Of a stretch of DNA of 64,000 bases, positions 54,190-64,000 are shown in pieces. Numbering within the stretch: the first letter of the stretch is position 1; each line of letters begins with the position of its first letter. Location of the stretch: NCBI GenBank assembly GCA_963576565.1, contig OY755038.1:138766989-138830988 (forward strand), written 5' to 3'. The notes below the pieces were generated by a model. The model was given only the letters and a program-made list of their open reading frames with translations. It was not told where the DNA came from and did no database searches. The DNA comes from Aspidapion aeneum (lineage: Eukaryota > Arthropoda > Insecta > Coleoptera > Brentidae). Both the position numbers and the translations under genes were made by a program.

Positions 54190-55992
54190 AAAAATTAATT
54201 CCATTTAACTTATGAAAAAATTGACCGCCATATATATTATGTGTAAGAGAAGTGCATGTGTACGATATGAGACCACGAACTTCACACTGCTGGGGACTAT
54301 AAGTGACTGTTGTTTGATGAACTATCCCACATTGTTTAAGAAAATTATCAAAATATTTTTTTTATATATTTTAAATGTTATACTCTGTACCATTGTCTGT
54401 TCTCACACACTTAATCCTATTTCCAGTTTGGTTTTTAACAAGAATTCCTTAAATCTAATCAAAACTTAAGTTTTACTAGCAATTATGTAACCAACATTTT
54501 TTCTACTATAATCATCCACCAAAACCAGGCAATATTTAGCTCCGCCTCATGATGTTTCTTCCATAGGATCTACTAAATCTGAGTGAACTATTTCTAAAAG
54601 TTTTCTAGCTCTCTTGCTCTGTTTCTTTGGAAACTTTTTAACTTCTTACTTTTCTTCTATATATGGATTGATTATTATCTTCATCAGTAAAACTTACTCC
54701 TGTTGCTAGTTCTTTCTGTTTCGTGTCCTTACGATTGAGGTGTCCTTGTGCCAGAGTGTATTGTTCGATATATTAGTGGCTCTTTGTTCGCTTGATCTGC
54801 TACATATAAACCATCCTTGAAACTTTCAGAAAATTCTGGCTCGCCCTTTACTTCAATAGATTCCAACCATTTTTATAGAAAACAACTAAGTGTCCTTTAT
54901 CGGTCATCTTTTTCACGGAGAGTAAGTTAGTAGTTAGATTTGGTACATACATTACATCTTTGATTACCATTTCTACCATTCTTTTCACATTTTCAAAAGT
55001 AACTTGAACATCTCCTATTCCGTTTGACATTAGCTTATCACCATTAGCTACCGGCACACCAGAAGTATTTAATTTAAAATTCGACATCCACTCTTGTTTC
55101 ATGGACATGTGCGATGTAGCTCCTGAGTTAAGTAGTCATTCTGATCGAGAATTTGACGTCAGCAGGGCTGTAGTCAACAGCGTTTGCTTATTTTGACATT
55201 CTTTTGTAGTTTTTCTTTCTTTGTCTTTGGTTTTAGGGCAATTAACTTTTTGTGATTCCCCCGACACGAATAACATTTCAGGTTTTTACTATACTGCCTT
55301 TTTCTGTTTTAACTTAAATGTAAAGCTGTGTCTTTTTTAACTGTTTGACTTTGTGATTTCTTTCTTTCTTCTTCTTCGATGAACTTAGCTAGAGATTCAT
55401 AATCAACTCCAAGACCATTTATTATAACAAAAGCGGCGACATCATCCTCAATGTTAACTGCAAGATCGGCTAACTTGTATACTGTAGACATTATGTCAGC
55501 TATGCACTCTTCCATTGAATTGAAATCGTCCAGTTTTACTCTAAATAAATGTCTATACAAATCAAATTTTATATTCATATATTTAGCCTCAAAAGCTTTC
55601 AATAAGTTGTCTCCAGCTTCTTTTACCGAAGTAGCTTTTACCACATGCACATAGCAGTTTGTTTTAATAATAATAATAATACTTAATTATAATAATAATA
55701 ATAAACACTTAATTCACACTCAAAAATATTTTTGCTACAGCTCTAGTATCTCTCACTCTTTCTCACTTACATCAGCAACTTCATTGCAACCGTTGTCAAC
55801 AATGTTCCACAAGCCTTCTAGCATCAATGATATTTTCATAGCAAATTTCCATGCAACATAGTTAGCCTGTTCTTCCAACTTATCTATATTAGGTATTGAC
55901 GTTGAAAAAGACTGTATCGTCGTTATTGTTGGGGTAGTTGCTGTTGTCGTTCCTGTACTCATAATTATAAAGTTACACATTTTTTCTTTCAA
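54190..55992 (-). pseudogene. Copia (Ty1-like) remnant: gag, zinc knuckle, pre-integrase, decayed integrase
   Basis: Minus-strand pieces in order: gag N-terminus (55992-55753, IDKLEEQANYVAWKFAM, the usual N-Y-x-x-W block), gag core (55650-55309, SMEECIADIMSTVYKLADL), a knuckle CYSCRGNHKK near 55280, then 55108-54848 with VPVANGDKLMSNGIGDVQV and DVMYVPNLTTNLLSVKKM, the protease/pre-integrase block. Down to 54190 integrase motifs are still readable but full of stops. RT is absent. It is a 5' portion only. Confidence 0.85.
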
Positions 55993-56139
55993 TCTACCGT
56001 TTCTAACTACTGTATACCGATTCAGTATGATCTCTTCCCTAAGGTTCTCAGTCTTACTTGGAATTTTTTCTACTGGATAATAAGGGCTCCATAACCTGTG
56101 AAGACTTCTAGGTTTAATATTGGATTAACTGGATTAACT
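55993..56139 (-). other. Probable 5' leader of the Copia remnant
   Basis: The minus strand has GGTTATGGAGCCC near 56085-56097, similar to Copia primer sites (TGGTTATxxGCCC). No LTR was delimited. Confidence 0.4.
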
Positions 56140-57600
56140 TCAGAGTGCTAGTGGTCCAGAAGACTTCTTTAATAAATATCGCAGTAAACAAGTAACACAA
56201 ACTACAGTTTGATAAAAATAATTACAATTTTGTATTGAAAGAATGTGACAATATTTATTACTACTTGTCAACAACAACACATGACATAACGTATCCATTA
56301 TGTCATTTAATACAGAGCTACAAAACATTTTATTACTAATCTTTCAACTTTGCGTTTTAACAGGTATTTTATCAGGGCCTGTAGATAGTGAGTTTTGCAG
56401 CTGGCAGATAATTTCATAAATTTCTGAAATTTGTATACTGTGTAAAGAAATATCACCCTTGGGTTTTGAAAGTGGTTCAGGTAGTGGACATAGTGTGCCA
56501 TCATAAACAGTGGCAAAATGGTCAGCAAACAGATCAATTATTACCTTCCTAGCCCGCGTAGCAATGGCTAGAGAAGTTATTAGTTTCGACGAAATTTTTT
56601 TTTTTAGATAACGCTGAAAATGTGTTATTTGAGTGTATTTTGATCTATCTTAGCAATATCGTCATGATATCTGTCTGTGTGTGTGTGTATGTGTGTGTGT
56701 ATATTATTTCTGTCCGTAACACGAGAGCTCCTAAACGGTAAACTCGATGTTCATAAAATTTTTAGATAAAAAAGTGTTTGACACTCTAACGAGCTGATTA
56801 GATTTTGGTTAAAATCCATTTATGCTTAAGACAGTTTTTTGACAATTAAAATTTTTTAAAAATGCAAACTTTTTAACGGAGCATTGTATCAATATGCGGT
56901 TTTCGGAATGTAGTAGACTAGATTTTGCTCAATAATTTGTGTTATAAATAAAAACTTCGAAAGTGCTTTAGTTTTTTAGATATTTACAAAAACTGCTTTC
57001 AGAGCTGATATCATGGCTTCACTTGAAGTGTGCTAATAGGCTAGCTAGGAAGGTATCAGATCCGTTATAGATTTCATTTTTTTCTGCAGAGTCGTTGTTA
57101 AAATACATTTGATTTGGTAGTATGTTAGATTTTCTTTTTTCCTTAACATATCTCCAGAAATGTTTCAGGTTATTACTAACTTGTAATATAATCAGTATGA
57201 CATTTTTTTGTTTCTGTTTTACATTTAGTTCTAAGATCAGAAAAATAGTTTTTATGACTATTTTTCTTAAAAATAATTAGGTTTTTCAAGACATGGAGAA
57301 AACCATCTTGGAAACTTAGAATTTTTTACTATCTTCTTTGGAACATACAGATTTAGTGCCAAATCAATAATTTCATAGAATGTTTAAACTGCATGATCAA
57401 TATCTAACTTAAAAAACACTTTATCCCAATCAACCCCACCCAAATAATAATTGATAGCTAGATAGTCTCCATTTCAGAAATCACATTAGTATTTTTCATA
57501 TTTAAGACTAGATTTTGTTATGTTACAGGGAAGGTCAAATAAATATGCTAAATGGTTATTATGGACAGGCATTAGGGATCAATTGTTGGAACCACTTTGA
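56140..57600 (-). mobile_element. LINE-D fragment: endonuclease end to RT start, split by a MITE
   Basis: Minus-strand frames read, in order: an endonuclease end (LPCNITKSSLKYEKY), the linker (VPKKIVKNSKFPRWFSPCLE and NNLKHFWRYVKEKRKSN), then across the MITE IDLFADHFATVYDGTLCPLP and the RT entry LQNSLSTGPDKIPVKT. This is the EN-RT connector of a Jockey/CR1-type LINE with many stops. The MITE at 56542-57066 interrupts it. Confidence 0.8.
56542..57066. mobile_element. MITE family with TACCTTCCTAGC ends, copy 2
   Basis: It is a co-linear copy of 32077-32572 with about 80-85 percent identity and a longer GT-repeat. It sits inside LINE-D coding sequence, which proves it is mobile. Confidence 0.85.
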
Positions 57601-57658
57601 TTTCAGACATGGTTGAAAATAATAAATCTAAATAACAAGTAACATACAAGTTCAGTAT

Positions 57659-57663
<5 letters not shown>

Positions 57664-57698
<35 letters not shown>
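57664..57698 (+). repeat. TA microsatellite
   Basis: About 17 TA units lie directly next to the probable end of the BEL LTR. Confidence 0.9.
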
Positions 57699-57699
<1 letters not shown>

Positions 57700-57701
<2 letters not shown>

Positions 57702-58358
57702 TGAGGTTAGGCCTTCTGTAGAAAATAAACTATACCGAAGGACCACTCGAGATAGCTCGAGAAAAACGTGGGGGAGTTAAGAGGGACTGTATCTTTCCAC
57801 AGGGCTCCAACAGGGAAAAAAGAGCCTAAAAACTTAAATACTTAAAATAGCGAAGCAATGAAAAATTATCAAGAAACGACTTACCATTCGATGTCTTTTG
57901 TAGCTACTTGGCTGGCCAGCCCGATTATACGCGAAGTACCAGACTCTCCATTGTTCTATAGTTCAAAATGTTCCAAACACTAATATCTAATAAACTAAAG
58001 CGTAAAATTAATAGTTTCCACAATTTTAATATAAAATAATAGCGGTGCGGTGACTTTCCTTGCACGTGGCGCGTGGTTGAGTTGTTCGCCCAGACAATCG
58101 GCGTTTTCGTCTGCTGGCCGAATTTAGCCGCTTATCTCAAATCCTTCATTGCTGGAAGAAGCGCGCGAAGTTTAAATTTAAAATATGGAAAGATATAGCG
58201 TAAAGTAAATAAAAATAATATTCTAAAAACGCTTGTAAGCGTAGAAAATGTAACCCAAAAATATTTAAAAACTAAGAGAGATAGCTTCTCTAATTTTAAG
58301 TGAAAATTAGAGAATATAATTATTTACAAAAATAAAAACAAGTTGGGAAACTTGTTCA
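57700..58358 (-). repeat. Probable 3' LTR of the BEL/Pao element
   Basis: On the minus strand the LTR would start TGAACAAGTTTCCC at 58358, right after the polypurine tract GGTGGGCCGAA (58359-58369), and end near 57700 at CTCACCA. The other LTR lies outside the window, so the limits are inferred. A hairpin TTCTCTAATTTT/AAAATTAGAGAA lies near 58286-58315. Confidence 0.55.
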
Positions 58359-58379
58359 TTCGGCCCACCAAAATGAGCA

Positions 58380-59834
58380 TCATTTTTCGGTAGGTGAATC
58401 TGAATCAATTGGAAGGGGGCAAAGCTTGACTAAAGGTCGTTTAAAGATACCGGACGCGGTACGAACATTTGCCACCCTAGCGTGCCCATCAGGCCCTTTA
58501 AAAATTTCAATAATGCGACCTACCCGCCATTGAAGAGGCGGTGATAACTCGTCTTTGATAAGAACGACGGTACCTATTTTTGGCTCTGCGCATGGTTCCA
58601 ACCATTTATTTCGTACTTGAAGGGTATGTAAAAATTCTTGGCTCCAACGACGCCAAAAATCGGCTTGTATTCGTTGGACCAAGTTCCATCGCGATAACCG
58701 ATTCTCAGGTTTACTTGAAAAATCTTCATCAGGAACAGAAACTAAAGGTCCATGTGTTAAAAAATGTCCCGGTGTTAAAACCTGTAGATCGTTACAGTCG
58801 GTAGATTGCGGGGTCAAGGGGCGAGAATTTAAAATCGCCTCAATTTGACAAAGAACCGTGTACAACTCCTCATAACTTAGAATTTGCGAGCCAATGGTAC
58901 GAATTAAGTGAGTTTTTACTGATTTTATCCCTGACTCCCAAAGACCGCCGAAGTGGGGAGCTGATGGAGGGATAAAATTCCAGGCGATAGCTTGTTGCGT
59001 GCAAGCATTTCTTGCAAGATCAAGCAATTCTTTGCTTGATTTAACGAAATTTGTGCCATTGTCTGAAAAAAGAGTTTTTATGTAACCTCTTCGGGCAACA
59101 AAGCGACGTAGCGCAGCTAAAAAAGCGTCCGAAGTTAGATCTGACACTAACTCGAGATGTAAAGCTTTAGTATTTAGACAAATAAAAAGGCAGATATATG
59201 CTTTTTGTGTTTTTACACCTCTGTGTTTACTGAGAGTGATAGGTATAGCACCACTAAAATCTACTCCACTAAAAGTAAAAGGCTTTTGTGGAATCAAGCG
59301 GTAGGACGGAATTTGTCCCATGATTTGCTCATAAGAATGCGGTTTGACGCGAAAGCAACGAACACATTTGGATAAAACCGTTTTAATTAAGCGTTTGGCA
59401 GATAAAATCCAAAAAATTTGACTAATGAGATATTGGACTGTTTGCACTCCAACATGCAAATACTTTTTGTGCATATATTCAATAAAAATATAAGAAAGTC
59501 TACTTTCCTTGGGTAAAAGAAGAGGATGTTTTTGTCCGCAAGAAATAGTCATGGCTTGTTGAATGCGTCCTCCAACTCTTATAAGACCATCCTGGTCTAA
59601 AAAGGGATTCAATTTTTGTATGGGTTTTATGCATTTTTTCTGGTTTTGAAGGTTAAGAACTACTTCAGAAAAGTATTTTTGTTGTTCGTGCTTAGCCAAA
59701 CATTTTAAAGCGTTAAAGAGATCGATATAATCTATATTTGTCTTTTTTCTGACGTCTGCGGATTGTCTACAATTATTTATGAATCGCAAACTGCGGGCTA
59801 AAAGTAAAAAGAATAGCGTAAAAATCGGATTTAT
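58380..59834 (-). CDS. BEL/Pao integrase, C-terminal part of Pol
   Basis: The frame reads SLRFINNCRQSADVRKK, the standard BEL link after RNase H, then QKHPLLLPKESRL, the zinc region (YLHVGVQTVQYLISQIFWIL, CVRCFRVKPH), the core GVDFSGAIPI, TLFSDNGTNFVK and HFGGLWESGIKSVKTHL (D, D, E all present), and the BEL C-terminus LQWRVGRIIEIFKGPDGHAR. It lies one frame off the upstream gag-pol; the shift is in a T-rich stretch at 59800-59830. If that is one recent indel, the original Pol was a single ORF. Confidence 0.93.
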   Translation of the reverse strand: MNPIFTLFFLLLARSLRFINNCRQSADVRKKTNIDYIDLFNALKCLAKHEQQKYFSEVVLNLQNQKKCIKPIQKLNPFLDQDGLIRVGGRIQQAMTISCGQKHPLLLPKESRLSYIFIEYMHKKYLHVGVQTVQYLISQIFWILSAKRLIKTVLSKCVRCFRVKPHSYEQIMGQIPSYRLIPQKPFTFSGVDFSGAIPITLSKHRGVKTQKAYICLFICLNTKALHLELVSDLTSDAFLAALRRFVARRGYIKTLFSDNGTNFVKSSKELLDLARNACTQQAIAWNFIPPSAPHFGGLWESGIKSVKTHLIRTIGSQILSYEELYTVLCQIEAILNSRPLTPQSTDCNDLQVLTPGHFLTHGPLVSVPDEDFSSKPENRLSRWNLVQRIQADFWRRWSQEFLHTLQVRNKWLEPCAEPKIGTVVLIKDELSPPLQWRVGRIIEIFKGPDGHARVANVRTASGIFKRPLVKLCPLPIDSDSPTEK

Positions 59835-62800
59835 TATTTAAAAGCGAATCTAAAAAATTTTCCGTTATTCGGTCACAAGAAATCAGAGCAACATTTTTTC
59901 GTTCCTCAGTCTCTAAACTGTCATTTATTTTGACTTGCGGGGTTTTTGTTGGCCATTTATCGAAAGATTCTTGTAAAAAACTAGGGGCGGCCCACCATAG
60001 GGGATGATTTAAAAGCTCACTCGGCGAGCAGCCGCGGCTGGCTACATCGGCACTATTGAGAAAGGTGGGGGTATATAACCAACATTCTGGATTAATATTA
60101 TCTTGGATAAGACTAACACGATTTGCGACAAAAGTTTTCCATTTACTTGGATGGGATTTTATCCAGTGTAAAACAACCATTGCGTCCGAAAAAGCGTAAA
60201 TATTATTTATTGTGAACCTTTTTATGAATATATCATATGTGTATTTTAAGACCTCAGATAAAAGAGTAGCGGCTAGAAGTTCTATTCTCGGAATACTAAC
60301 AAATTTTTTAAGTGGAGCGATGCGACTTTTCGCAAGAACAAAATATATGTGATATTTAGCGTTTCGTAAGACACGTAAGTATATTACGCATGCGTACCCT
60401 CGTTCACTCGCATCACAAAAACCACAGAGATCGATGGATTCGGCGTTGGTGATGTCAATGTGGCGGGGTAAACTAAATTTTTCTAAAACTTGAAATTCAG
60501 ATTGATAGAGTGTCCACTGACGAACTATTTCTAAAGTAGGCGTGGCGTCCCAGGAAATACCAAGTAACCAAATTTGTTGAATCAAATATTTTAAAGTGAA
60601 TGTTACTGGGGTAAGATAACCATGGGGGTCATAGCAGCGTGCTAAAAAAGACAGAAGCGTCCTTTTAGTACAGCTTTGCTGATTAGGTAATATGTTAAAT
60701 CGAAACTCGTCGTAGGAAGGATGCCAGCACAGGCCTAAGACCTTAGTGACGTCATCCGAATCGAGAGATAAAACTGCGGGGTTGACTAAGGAGGGATCTA
60801 AATGAGAGATCACTTCTGAGCGATTGCTAGACCATTTGTGTAATTTCAAGCCAGCGTTTCCTAATAACTCCGTAAGCTCATGCTGCAAATTTAACGCCTC
60901 TTGAACCGTTTTACATGAAGTAGTGACGTCATCAATATAGGTATCGTTAAGTATAACTTCAGCAGCATGAGGGTAGTTATCATATTCGGACTCAGCTAAG
61001 TGCTGAAGGGTGCGTAAAGCGAGATATGGTGAACAGTTCACTCCGTAAGTGACAGTTCGTAGTTTAAAAACGGAAACTTTTTCATTAGGGTTAAACCGCC
61101 AAAATATTTTTTGGTATTTTTGATGATCAGGGTTGATATTTATACCACGATACATTTTTTGAATATCGCAGGTGAGCGTCACAGGGTTAAGGCGAAAATG
61201 TAATAATATTTGAATAATATCTTTTTGTAGTTTTGGACCCGATAATAATACTTGATTAAGCGAAATATGCGTAAAGGGGTCAGTAATACTCGCATTAAAA
61301 ACTACCCTTGTCTTAGTAGTGATAGCCTCATTTTTAACAACAGCGAAATGTGGAATAAAATAGCTGTCTGAATCGTCTTCTTTTTCTGAGTCATAGTCCA
61401 TATGACCCAATTCCAAATATTCATTCATAAATTTAGAATATTCACAATACAAGTTTTTATCGCGAAGCAGTTTTTTTTCTAAAGATAAGAAACGATTTAG
61501 CGCGACTTGTTTTATGGCAGGAAACTGCGGTGGATTCTCAAATGTGCGAAAGGGAAGGGAGACAGTATACCGGCCGTCTTGATTACGCGACACGCTCTGT
61601 TTAAAATAATTTTCACAAATTTCATCCTCTGGTTTCAAATGAGTTTTTTGGGGGACGCAGTCGGTTTCCCAAAATTTTGAAATTAATTGCGAAAGCGAGT
61701 CATTTTCATTTTGACAAAAAAGAGCATTAATTGGCGGGGTAGAAATTAAGGGTTGATTTATTTGTCCCATCAAAATATAGCCGAAAATAGTTCCCATAGC
61801 AAAGGGATGATTTGGATCATCGCTAGCGATTTTTTCACCCTGTATAATTAGTGGAAATAGATCCATACCAATTAGTAAATTTACAGGCGAAGGGTTGTAA
61901 AAAGTGGGATCTGCTAAGGGTAAATTTTTTATAAAATGCCAATTTTCTGTATTTATTTTTACTGACGGTAAATCAGTACAAACCTTTTGTAAAATAATCG
62001 CTTGCGTAGACACAAAAATATCTGGTTTTTGAAAATTACAAATTTTAATAAAAATCGATCCTAGATCAGAAGTAAGAGAGTTGCCTCCAACCCCCTGTAT
62101 ATTTGAACATAAGGGTTGTCTGGGAAGGCCCAATTGTTGCGCTAATTTTTGAGAACAAAAAGTGTTTTGCGAACCGCTGTCTAAAACGGCTCTAACTGTT
62201 TGAAAGTTACCGCGGACATCTTGAATTTTTACTAGGATAGTTGACAATAAAACTTGCGATTGCGCAGAAATAAAACCACAATGCGTGGGGTTAGAACCCG
62301 AAGGAGTTGCGATTGGTACGTGTGAATTAGAAGACGTCGAAGTAAAATTTTTATTATTTTGAGGAGAGGCACTTAAGGGGAAATTATTTTGAGTAGAGTA
62401 ATTTTGAAGCGGACAACCAGTAGCCGGGGATCTAAAACTTTGCTGACTGGCCAAGTAACCACGTGGTGCACTACTTGGAGATGCGTTGGGAGAAATATTA
62501 GAGAGATTTTGTGAGAAATTCACGTTAGCATCAAAATGTGATCTATTTTGATTTTGAGAATTAGCGCAATTATAATTTCGCTCAAAATGAATTAATGAGT
62601 GATGTCTTTGATTACCAGGGCAATAGCGACATGAGCGCAGACTTTGACAAGAATTTGTTGAATGTATTGAGCTTAAACAATTTAAACATAGTTTCTTATT
62701 TTTAGCGTAAGTATAGCGTTCGTAGGGAGATTTACCTTTAAATGCGTGACATAAATATATTGAATGTGTGTTAGAATCACAAAAAGCGCATCTATCTTTA

Positions 62801-63801
62801 GAATGAGTATTTTCCGTACCAAGTAGCGTTTTTGTATAATAAGGCGAGGCGTTATTTTTATAAAACTGTTTATTATTTTTAAATCTATTTTTAGATTGTA
62901 GCGAATAAAGCGAATTACATTGAGTTTCAAGGAAATTATAAATTTCGTGATATTTGGGCATTTCATTAGACCTAGAATTAGCTAGTTCAAAGCGCGAAAG
63001 TAGTACCTCAGGCAATTTATCTAGTAAAATGTTGGCGAGCGGAAAACACCATTGATCAGTGTCGTAATTTAGAGTTTTTAAAGCCTCAATGTTTTCTGAA
63101 AAAACATCAAGCAGCGTGCGCAGCGTTTCTGGATTGTCGTCTTTGAGAGCGGGAAAATTATACACGGAGCGCCAATAAGTTTGAGCCGATAAGCGGGGGT
63201 TATGATAGCGTTTTAGAAGCGTATTGTAAGCGATTATATAATTAGCGTCGGTTATTTGTAAATGTTTAACTACGTTTAAAGGCGGTCCTTTTAGGTAGGA
63301 CAGTAACAAATTAAATTTAGCGTTTGTAGGAATACTAGGATTATTGTGTACAGAACTATTGTACATATCTAGAAAGGTTGGAAACTTAGTGATGTCGCCA
63401 TGAAATTCGACAATGCGCAGTCTTGGCATTAAAGACGCCATAAAGCGGTCTGAATCAGAAGAATTTGAAATTTGCGTTAAGTTTTGAGGTTGAGGAGCTT
63501 CAATTTTCACCTCAAATAGTTGTTTTTGAATTCTTTTAATATCATAGAAGCTGTCGTCAAACTCAGTAAGGCGTTCATTTTCTTCTTCCAGTCTCTCCGG
63601 ACTTGCCGAATAAGCCTCTATTATTTGATTTTGATAAATAAAAAATGATTCTTTCATTTCATCAAGGTCGATAAGTCGAACCTGTAAACACGGTTTTTTT
63701 GTATCATCCGTTAGGCAAGCATTAGCTAAGTTATGAAGAGTATTAATGCGATTATGTTGCACATTACGGAGTGCTTCTAACTTCTTAAGTTGCGTACTCA
63801 T
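59773..63801 (-). CDS. BEL/Pao Gag-Pol polyprotein: gag, protease, RT, RNase H (1342 codons)
   Basis: The ATG at 63801 opens MSTQLKKLEALRNVQHNRIN. Residues 100-330 are the BEL gag core (MPRLRIVEFHGDITKFPTFL, LNVVKHLQI). Residues about 337-395 hold Cys/His clusters CAFCDSNTHSIYLC and CLNCLSSIHSTNSC. The protease is near 537 (VRAVLDSGSQNTFC). RT follows with RVVFNASITDPFTHISLNQV, LTCDIQKMYRGI and TYIDDVTTSC (YIDD near 955). RNase H is near 1125 (CGFCDASERGYACVIYL). The order is typical of BEL/Pao. The frame is intact until the shift before the integrase. There is no env. Confidence 0.95.
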   Translation of the reverse strand: MSTQLKKLEALRNVQHNRINTLHNLANACLTDDTKKPCLQVRLIDLDEMKESFFIYQNQIIEAYSASPERLEEENERLTEFDDSFYDIKRIQKQLFEVKIEAPQPQNLTQISNSSDSDRFMASLMPRLRIVEFHGDITKFPTFLDMYNSSVHNNPSIPTNAKFNLLLSYLKGPPLNVVKHLQITDANYIIAYNTLLKRYHNPRLSAQTYWRSVYNFPALKDDNPETLRTLLDVFSENIEALKTLNYDTDQWCFPLANILLDKLPEVLLSRFELANSRSNEMPKYHEIYNFLETQCNSLYSLQSKNRFKNNKQFYKNNASPYYTKTLLGTENTHSKDRCAFCDSNTHSIYLCHAFKGKSPYERYTYAKNKKLCLNCLSSIHSTNSCQSLRSCRYCPGNQRHHSLIHFERNYNCANSQNQNRSHFDANVNFSQNLSNISPNASPSSAPRGYLASQQSFRSPATGCPLQNYSTQNNFPLSASPQNNKNFTSTSSNSHVPIATPSGSNPTHCGFISAQSQVLLSTILVKIQDVRGNFQTVRAVLDSGSQNTFCSQKLAQQLGLPRQPLCSNIQGVGGNSLTSDLGSIFIKICNFQKPDIFVSTQAIILQKVCTDLPSVKINTENWHFIKNLPLADPTFYNPSPVNLLIGMDLFPLIIQGEKIASDDPNHPFAMGTIFGYILMGQINQPLISTPPINALFCQNENDSLSQLISKFWETDCVPQKTHLKPEDEICENYFKQSVSRNQDGRYTVSLPFRTFENPPQFPAIKQVALNRFLSLEKKLLRDKNLYCEYSKFMNEYLELGHMDYDSEKEDDSDSYFIPHFAVVKNEAITTKTRVVFNASITDPFTHISLNQVLLSGPKLQKDIIQILLHFRLNPVTLTCDIQKMYRGININPDHQKYQKIFWRFNPNEKVSVFKLRTVTYGVNCSPYLALRTLQHLAESEYDNYPHAAEVILNDTYIDDVTTSCKTVQEALNLQHELTELLGNAGLKLHKWSSNRSEVISHLDPSLVNPAVLSLDSDDVTKVLGLCWHPSYDEFRFNILPNQQSCTKRTLLSFLARCYDPHGYLTPVTFTLKYLIQQIWLLGISWDATPTLEIVRQWTLYQSEFQVLEKFSLPRHIDITNAESIDLCGFCDASERGYACVIYLRVLRNAKYHIYFVLAKSRIAPLKKFVSIPRIELLAATLLSEVLKYTYDIFIKRFTINNIYAFSDAMVVLHWIKSHPSKWKTFVANRVSLIQDNINPECWLYTPTFLNSADVASRGCSPSELLNHPLWWAAPSFLQESFDKWPTKTPQVKINDSLETEERKNVALISCDRITENFLDSLLNNKSDFYAILFTFSPQFAIHK

Positions 63802-64000
63802 TGTAATGGTTTTAAAAAACTCCGTTAAAACAGGTGAACGATTAGTTTCCGAAATTTTTAATATTTAAAAATTAAAAGCGTTTAAAAAGAAAAGAGAATA
63901 GGCGATAAAAAATGTAAACAAGTCTCATTTACCTCTCTAATATCTTTGTGTTGGAAACTTTTCCTACGTGCAGTCGACGCCAAGCCAAAAAGAGGTAGGA
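63802..64000 (-). other. 5' leader of the BEL/Pao element
   Basis: The minus strand upstream of the gag ATG is AT-rich, with TTGGCGTCGACTGC near 63970-63983 that might be the primer site and a GGTAAAT near 63930 that might be a splice donor. The 5' LTR is outside the window. Confidence 0.4.

Noticed and set aside
54212..54469. Plus-strand membrane protein of 85 codons
   Set aside because: It is the antisense of decayed Copia integrase and has no independent support.
62682..62966. Small minus-strand ORF inside the BEL gag
   Set aside because: It is a shadow frame of the well-supported gag-pol reading frame.

Overview
This is a eukaryotic, almost certainly insect, nuclear DNA window. It is AT-rich, has short spliceosomal exons in very long introns, and is mostly transposable elements of insect type: errantivirus-like Gypsy, BEL/Pao, Copia, CR1/L2-like and Jockey-like LINEs, a Penelope remnant, and MITEs with TA duplications. 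Nothing bacterial was seen (no operons, no Shine-Dalgarno spacing, no CRISPR). The species cannot be fixed from the sequence.

Layout. 1-4360 (+): LINE-A, a decayed non-LTR element whose first reading frame joins a coiled coil, a Gln-Thr-motif linker, an SGNH-like domain and the start of the endonuclease. 4360-5058: the 3' end of one LTR element, cut by the LTR of a second at 5059-5535. 5992-11403 (+): a Gypsy gag-pol with many frameshifts, split inside RT by a 337-bp palindromic insertion. 12211-16581 (-): LINE-B, a full-length Jockey-like element with a 13-bp target duplication. 16758-18667 (+): a decayed errantivirus-type envelope gene. 20160-20970: a large fold-back repeat. 21121-21690 (+): a two-exon THAP zinc-finger coding region, followed by a TA-flanked MITE and a one-TM-segment terminal exon with a poly(A) signal. 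24801-28578: the end of a Gypsy-type element and its 3' LTR, which is interrupted by a minus-strand Gypsy element.

28579-37042 holds a 267-bp tandem satellite, MITEs, tRNA-like fold-backs and two clean + strand exons of the endosomal J-protein RME-8/DNAJC13 (33786-34040 and 36339-36588). No later RME-8 exon was found, so the following intron probably exceeds 27 kb and contains the rest of the window. 37043-53440 (-) is a giant long-LTR Gypsy element, probably defective: LTRs over 2 kb, gag fused to the end of RT by internal deletion, and a 5-kb A-run-rich leader. One LTR carries LINE-C, and the other preserves the empty site. 53441-57600 holds rearranged repeats, a Copia remnant and a LINE fragment split by a MITE. 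57700-64000 (-) is a nearly intact BEL/Pao element with a 1342-codon gag-PR-RT-RNase H frame and a separate integrase frame.

How it fits together: the host genes recognised are the THAP gene and RME-8. The rest is layered transposition. The order of events can be read from nesting: LINE-B between Gypsy pol and env, a minus-strand Gypsy in an LTR, LINE-C in an LTR, a MITE in LINE-D, and a palindromic MITE in RT.
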